64,000 bases of DNA, from the NCBI GenBank assembly GCA_038496445.1, contig JALMLS010000353.1, positions 186,001 to 250,000 on the forward strand. The letters are read 5' to 3'. The notes under the pieces were generated by a model, which was given only the letters and a program-made list of their open reading frames with translations, was not told the origin of the DNA and did not search any database. The translations under genes were made by a program, and so were the position numbers. The stretch is from Trichosphaerium sp. ATCC 40318 (lineage: Eukaryota > Discosea > Flabellinia > Trichosidae). This document shows positions 59,086 to 64,000 of this stretch, one piece after another (position 1 is the first letter of the stretch; the number at the start of each line of letters is the position of its first letter).

Positions 59086-59621
59086 TGTCAACCAAGTTGT
59101 AACGGCCACTGGTTATTTAGTGTAATGTCACAGTATCAAATGAAGTACATTGGCACGAACATGAAGCTATCTGAGTGTGTAAATGTTTCAATAAGTCAAA
59201 TACATCCATTATCTTTACTCACAGTCTATGTAATCTTTGATCGTCTTATACAATATGTCAAGTTTGTAGAGTGGCAATACTTGACATACTTTGTACACTA
59301 CACGTATTCTGTTGACACCCAGTCGGTTATAATCTGACGATTAAGAATCAAGTGATTAAAATTACATTGTAGCCATGTATGGAAGTATGAACTTGAGGCC
59401 TTTAGCGGTAAGTTGCTTTCACAATCCATATGAAGTACATCGAGTTCAAAATATTCCCTTTTTTACACAAGACTAAAATGATTTTGCACACAAATCATAA
59501 TTTATAAAGTAAATATGTTAACTATCTTACAAGGTAACTATTGTACATAAATGCAATGTGCAAGCGATTAAACTATTCACTACGGAACTTGTTCTTCTTA
59601 CCAAAATACACCAAACGCTTT

Positions 59622-60565
59622 TCAACCCATACCACAAGCGAAGCAAGGTTCCCTGTTGTTAAGTATTAGTGGTTTAGAACTAAAGTTAAGAATTAATACA
59701 TACATCCAAACTATATATGGCATTTCCCATGGTAAATTATGTGTCTGCAAAGGTGTTAGAATATTCAAAAAAAAAGCCAGTAAACATACAGTTATTTTCC
59801 CATTTTGGTACATATATTCGTCGTCTTCTCTTTCCTCATCTAGCCATGCCACACGCATTGCGTATTTAAAAGAAATCTTAGAAGTGTCCTTTTGATTGAG
59901 GTACCACCTTAGTGAAATTTCTAGAACCTTGACAAAGACATTAACTCACTCGATTCATTTGTCTTTTTTGGGAAATTGATAAACAAACACGCACTTCTTT
60001 GAATGGAATGTCCTTCTTTTTCTGTACCTCTGGTATGTTATCTTTGCCAAATTTCACACATTTTGCATTTAAAGTACTGTCATAGTTCGTGAATATCTGT
60101 CGAGTAGGAAGGGTGTTCCTCAAGGTATTCTTTTCCTTGTTACTTGGTTTGTAGCTAAGCACCATAGTTTCGAAGTCTTCTCTGTATCTACTGACATAAT
60201 TGTGATTAATATTGAGTACAATTGCCGCATCTCCACAAATACGCTGTGTGATACTTATTCCAAGTTAATAAGAAAAAAACAAATAAAAAAAGTGATCAAA
60301 AGGTACTTTTCGCAGTAATTCTCACGTGTGTCCATGTCCCATATTTGAACAAGACGTTGTATGCCATCAACTTCAATCACAGCATTGTATATGGACTATT
60401 GCAGCTGTTAATTTATTTATGGCTACCTCCTACTTCATTCTTGTTTCTTACCCACATTTTTCTTTGTTCTTCTTTTTCTTCAAAGACATTATTAAAAATA
60501 CTCCTTATATTCATTCTCTCTGTTGTTGTATTGTACAACACTATTTTAGGAATATCACGTGTCTT
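59622..60565 (-). CDS. Divergent Ras-like GTPase-fold protein, probably GTPase-dead
   Basis: Exons read KIVLYNTTTERMNIRSIFNN, then SIYNAVIEVDGIQRLVQIWD with DMDTRENYCEK, then RICGDAAIVLNINHNYVSRY with FETMVLSYK. This follows the Ras order: P-loop strand, switch I (DSYRK-like), VDG, then W-D for G3, then a GAAIVL strand. The P-loop Gly-Lys and the DxxGQ glutamine are missing (WDMDTREN) and no NKxD is obvious. A charged C-terminal region follows (WLDEEREDDEYMYQNGK). Splice phases agree for the three core exons; both gene ends are uncertain. Confidence 0.42.
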
Positions 60566-61913
60566 TAATTTCAAGCTTGCCAAAAGCTATTAAAAGCGCA
60601 CAAAGTTACACAAAGAAAGATAGATTAACAATGGTTTGTCAGTACCATTTTAATAACTGAAAGCGACGAGTCTGGTAGCTCTGATGCGGTTTTGGGCAAG
60701 CAGTACTTCCGTAGGCAATATGTAGATCCAAAGACATTCTTAAACGATTTGTTAATCATTTCTACGGCGTTTTAGGCCAAACTACATTAAAAAATACGTC
60801 TACCGCTTTTAAAGACTTCATAGGGCGTCATGAATTGTGCGATGTCGTATAACACATCTTCTGGGAGTTTGTCGACGTATGAAGGCTTAAAACGTGCCAC
60901 AGTATTTCCTAAGCGTTATGAGCATGTATCTCATAGCATAATTTGTTTCTAACCCATGCTTCCTCCCTTTGAGCAAGTGCAAGACTTTTTTTTGAAAGCT
61001 CACTTAGGCTAATTTTCTTGAACTGACTTTTCGCTAGCAAACATAGAATGCGCATATTAAGGGTAAACAGAACGGCTTTATTAGGTTAGCTACAGGCTCA
61101 CAGCTCCAGTAACAAAGCCCCAGTATCTGTAATAAAGATGCAAAGCCTATATAAATAAAATATTTTAATACTTAGATCACATTTGATTTTGGTCTGTAAT
61201 GCGAGCAAGCCTTGTGTTTTTTCAAAGATTATGATGTGGCAAGAATGTAACATAAAAGATGTGTAGATATCTAAGATATCTAGGAGTTGACCTGTAATAA
61301 CGCTATTAGCGAAACGTTAAGCTACTCAAAAAGATAACTCCCAATTAGTAGCAAGCACGTGACTTTCTGCTCCTGCAATCACACAAAGTACTCTGTAAGG
61401 ATAAATCAACAAGCTAATTTGTGTACTCCAGGGTTGCCTGTGTTCACCAGCAATCTCGAAAAACTAGCTTTAGCGCTAACAAAAAAGGTCGTTACTTCAG
61501 GTCAAAACCTACATAAACTACGTGATTCCTAAGTATCTAGATAGTTCTAAAACCCACTTCATATGGTACAGCTATACAGAGGTACATACCTGGGCAGAAT
61601 GCATCTTTACCTGTGAATAGACAATAAACGTTGCACTCTCGTTTAAGGTTAAAGCTATCTTTAGCAAGTTTATCTTACTTTGAGTAACAAGCTGTATGTT
61701 CACCGGTGCTGCATGTTCACCCGAACCGCCATGTTTACCCGGATAGGTTCACCTGGAGAAGGGTCTCGATTACGTGATCATCGCATCAAGGATAGTAAGG
61801 TTCACTGAAGTGACTTCCTTACACAGCTTGGGAAAAAAAAAGCCAAAACGGAATCTGTAAAACGTCAAATATGGTCTTCATTCTTATTAATCAACACTCT
61901 AACTTGTTAGATC
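60566..61913. other. Intergenic, about 1.3 kb
   Basis: No gene is supported. At about 61690-61770 a degenerate short repeat of TGTTCACCSG-like units occurs. Two CACGTG hexamers lie near 60555 (at the 5' edge of the Ras-like gene) and 61358. Confidence 0.4.
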
Positions 61914-63097
61914 ATGGCTGAACCACCCAAGTGCGCGTTGCCTCATTGTAATAAACCCTGCTGGACAAATGCAGGAGTTGTTCATGACTATTGTGGTCGA
62001 ACGCACGCTCTTGAAGGTAGAAACGGTGCTGTACAAAAGCCTCATGGTAAGTGCCATATTTGCAAGTACAGAGGATGTGATAAAGCGGTTTATTTCGAAA
62101 GAGGTACAAAATAGCAGTAAAATACCCCATCACGCACGTATTAACATCGTAGGTCGTGTACACGACTTTTGCAGCAGGCGCCACGCAGAAATGGCTATGC
62201 AGAATAACGAATGGCCTCCGCCTTCCTGTATGGACTACACTAAAATGTGCGCACTTCCCGGGTGCAAAAAGGCAGTATTCTTCGATGAGGCACGCCAAAT
62301 ATCTTACGACTATTGTGGACGCACCCACTCCATGAGAGCCAACGAAAGAGGCTTGTTGCCATCGAGACAAGGCTATGAGCGGTGTTTCAAAGGTACACCT
62401 CTCAGAGAGCGTCAAATGGGCCTAAACCTCATCCAAATAATGTCACTTAATACTCTATTGGCTAGGTGACAACTACACGCTATCAGTTATGACGAATAGA
62501 CATCCTAAATACGAAAACATCAAATATCAGTTTATCTCCAAGTGGAAAAAGAGAGAAACCAACCCTTATGGTACTGTTAGAGTCCAGCGCATACTACAGA
62601 TAGACCCAAGCCCTGAACGTATTGAAGTATTCAAGAAAATGACCAAAATGTTGGGAGGAGAAGATACCGTCGAAAGAAGGTTCCATGGCACTTCTAGCTT
62701 ATGTGATATTGGTATCAGACTCAATGCGAAGCCTTGTAATAGCCAAGACTGCTGTATCTGCAATATTTGTAGAATAGGCTTTAAACTAACGCAAGGAAAG
62801 CCGTTTCAGCGTTATGGATCTGCCTTGTACTTTTCTTCTGTTTCTGGAAAGTCTAATGATTATGCTAATAAATCAGAGAGGATAATAGGAGGAAAGAGGT
62901 GGAGGTGTATGTTCCTTTGTAAGGTTATAACAGGGAGAGTATTTAAAACAAAGGATAATGGTGAACACTTTACTGGACCTCCTAAAGGCTTTAATTCTGT
63001 TCTTGGAGAAGTTGGTCATGTGCTTAACTATGACGAACTAGTTGTTTATGATCCTAAGCAAGTTTTACCTTCTTATTTGATTGTATACACAATGTAG
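61914..63097 (+). CDS. Cys/His-repeat protein with C-terminal PARP-like ADP-ribosyltransferase domain
   Basis: The ATG at 61914 begins with repeated Cys/His modules: CALPHCNKPCW, HDYCGRTHALEG, CKYRGCDKAVYF, HDFCSRRHAEMA, CALPGCKKAVFF, YDYCGRTHSM. Each has C-x4-C and then C-(G/S)R-x-H, a likely zinc-binding unit. Two short introns (about 62104-62151 and 62397-62465) keep the phase. The C-terminal 200 residues resemble the PARP catalytic fold: ERRFHGTSSLCDIGI, FQRYGSALYFS, GPPKGFNSVLGEVGH and NYDELVVYDPKQVLPSYLIV. These give a His-Tyr-Glu triad consistent with poly-ADP-ribosylation. Proteins with this pairing occur in fungi. Target and trigger are unknown. Confidence 0.85.
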
Positions 63098-64000
63098 TAC
63101 CTCATATTGGGTATTGTAATTAAGCAATAAAAACTAGTTTATATCACTGACGTGAGTAGAGTAAATTTAAATACTCTCGAGGTCGCACTTCCCGCTGTAA
63201 ATGTGGTATTTTATACTTTACGATGTCTGTCCGAGCCACCAAATGCAAGTGTTAAACCATTCATTAAGGTATGTAGCACGTGATACTCGTTGCTCACAGT
63301 AGCTATCTGGATTACCAGATTTGCCATCTTTGGTAATATTACGTTACTCAAGAGGTTGTTTGACATGTTATTAAATAAATACTTCACTGTCGGCATTCAT
63401 TTTTAGTTCACTGAGTTCAAATACAGAATTGTTTCTTTAAAAGATCAGAATTTCAGCAGAACAGCTGTAGACGCTACCAGTTTTAACCCGAACCCAGAAT
63501 CGACGCAAGGAAATGCGTATAAGTACAAACATTTTAATCGGTGGTTTTTTATTCGCTGAGTAAGTAAAGTCAAGAATGCGCTACACAATACGTGGCTGAC
63601 ACCAGGTATCGTAAAAACTATCGTTTCAAAAAGTATGAAAGTCTCCAATAGTGCTAAAGTAGTAAATAGAGATTTATGAATCTAAAGTACTACGAGGTAG
63701 CATCAAAGAGGTACAAATCAAGTACAGAAAAAAAGAGCAGATATTCTGTACTTGCAATTGAAATCTCGCAGTTTTCACCAGTTTCTGAAGCTTTTAAGAA
63801 CACTGCATTGTGAGCACCTCATCATTCGATATAACAGTCATGAATACAGCATCTCCTATATCAAGTTCATACGATCAACAGGGAGTATACATCTCAAAGT
63901 CTCATTTGCAAAAGAAATTGAATAAAAGCAAGCGTACGCCATTTCTACGCTACAACTAAATTTCCTCTACCTAATATCCGTCGATTTAACCATCGCGTGA
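63098..64000. other. Window end, no supported complete gene
   Basis: The short minus frames at 63211-63648 have no motif. A 45-codon plus frame from an ATG at about 63676 (MNLKYYEVASKRYKSS) could be a first exon but has no recognisable domain. Confidence 0.35.

Overview
This is a eukaryotic nuclear window that is AT-rich, gene-dense and unusually rich in short introns (mostly about 45-70 nt, with GTACGT, GTACG or GTGCG at many 5' splice sites). Most single open frames are exons rather than whole genes, so the gene models here were built by joining exons by eye. The content fits a free-living protist, most plausibly an amoeba or a close relative: a class E (cAMP-receptor-like) GPCR, ATG3, Abitram, EF1A, chromatin proteins, F-box proteins, secreted Cys-rich proteins and a LOV photoreceptor. 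The species cannot be named from sequence alone.

Layout. 0.2-2.0 kb: SET-domain gene (-). 2.1-4.5 kb: a 'WYxV' repeat gene (+) with a possible decayed nuclease tail. 4.7-5.4 kb: secreted protein with a frame break (-). 5.8-8.0 kb: LOV-PB1-PAS photoreceptor (+). 8.3-9.1 kb: intronless F-box/MORN-like gene. 9.4-10.9 kb: class E GPCR (-). 11.1-16.5 kb: tandem pair of LamG-like membrane proteins. 18.0-19.3 kb: PEBP with an acidic N-terminal region (-). 19.8-22.0 kb: second WYxV repeat gene (-). 22.0-23.1 kb: coiled-coil/SAP gene. 23.6-26.2 kb: third WYxV repeat gene, which carries a PD-(D/E)xK-like nuclease domain. 26.5-30.2 kb: intronless F-box/LRR gene, MORN pseudogene, MITE-like element, second F-box/MORN-like gene. 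31.1-32.2 kb: LIM-F-box-Hint gene. 32.5-34.2 kb: EF1A (-). 34.6-39.2 kb: chromatin-remodelling subunit with RFD, DDT and WHIM/WSD domains (-). 39.4-41.9 kb: ATG3 and Abitram. 42.7-45.0 kb: small secreted protein (-) and a broken F-box/LRR copy. 45.6-52.4 kb: 3.64-kb tandem duplication of a Cys-rich, probably GPI-anchored protein gene; the second copy is frameshifted. 52.5-54.4 kb: PIN-like/Mem_trans transporter (-). 54.8-57.1 kb: TPR-SET gene (-). 58-59 kb: degenerate coding remnant. 59.6-60.6 kb: divergent Ras-like protein (-). 61.9-63.1 kb: zinc-binding-repeat/PARP-like ADP-ribosyltransferase.

How the genes fit together. The conserved housekeeping genes (EF1A, ATG3, Abitram, PEBP, chromatin subunit) are intron-containing and intact. 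Between them lie lineage-specific families in different states of expansion and decay: WYxV repeat proteins, F-box/MORN and F-box/LRR proteins, LamG proteins and Cys-rich proteins. The strongest candidates for new biology are the WYxV-repeat/nuclease family, in which two of three copies stop exactly at the splice donor that precedes the nuclease exon; the myristoylatable LOV-PB1-PAS photoreceptor; the LIM-F-box-Hint protein; and the RFD-DDT-WHIM chromatin protein.
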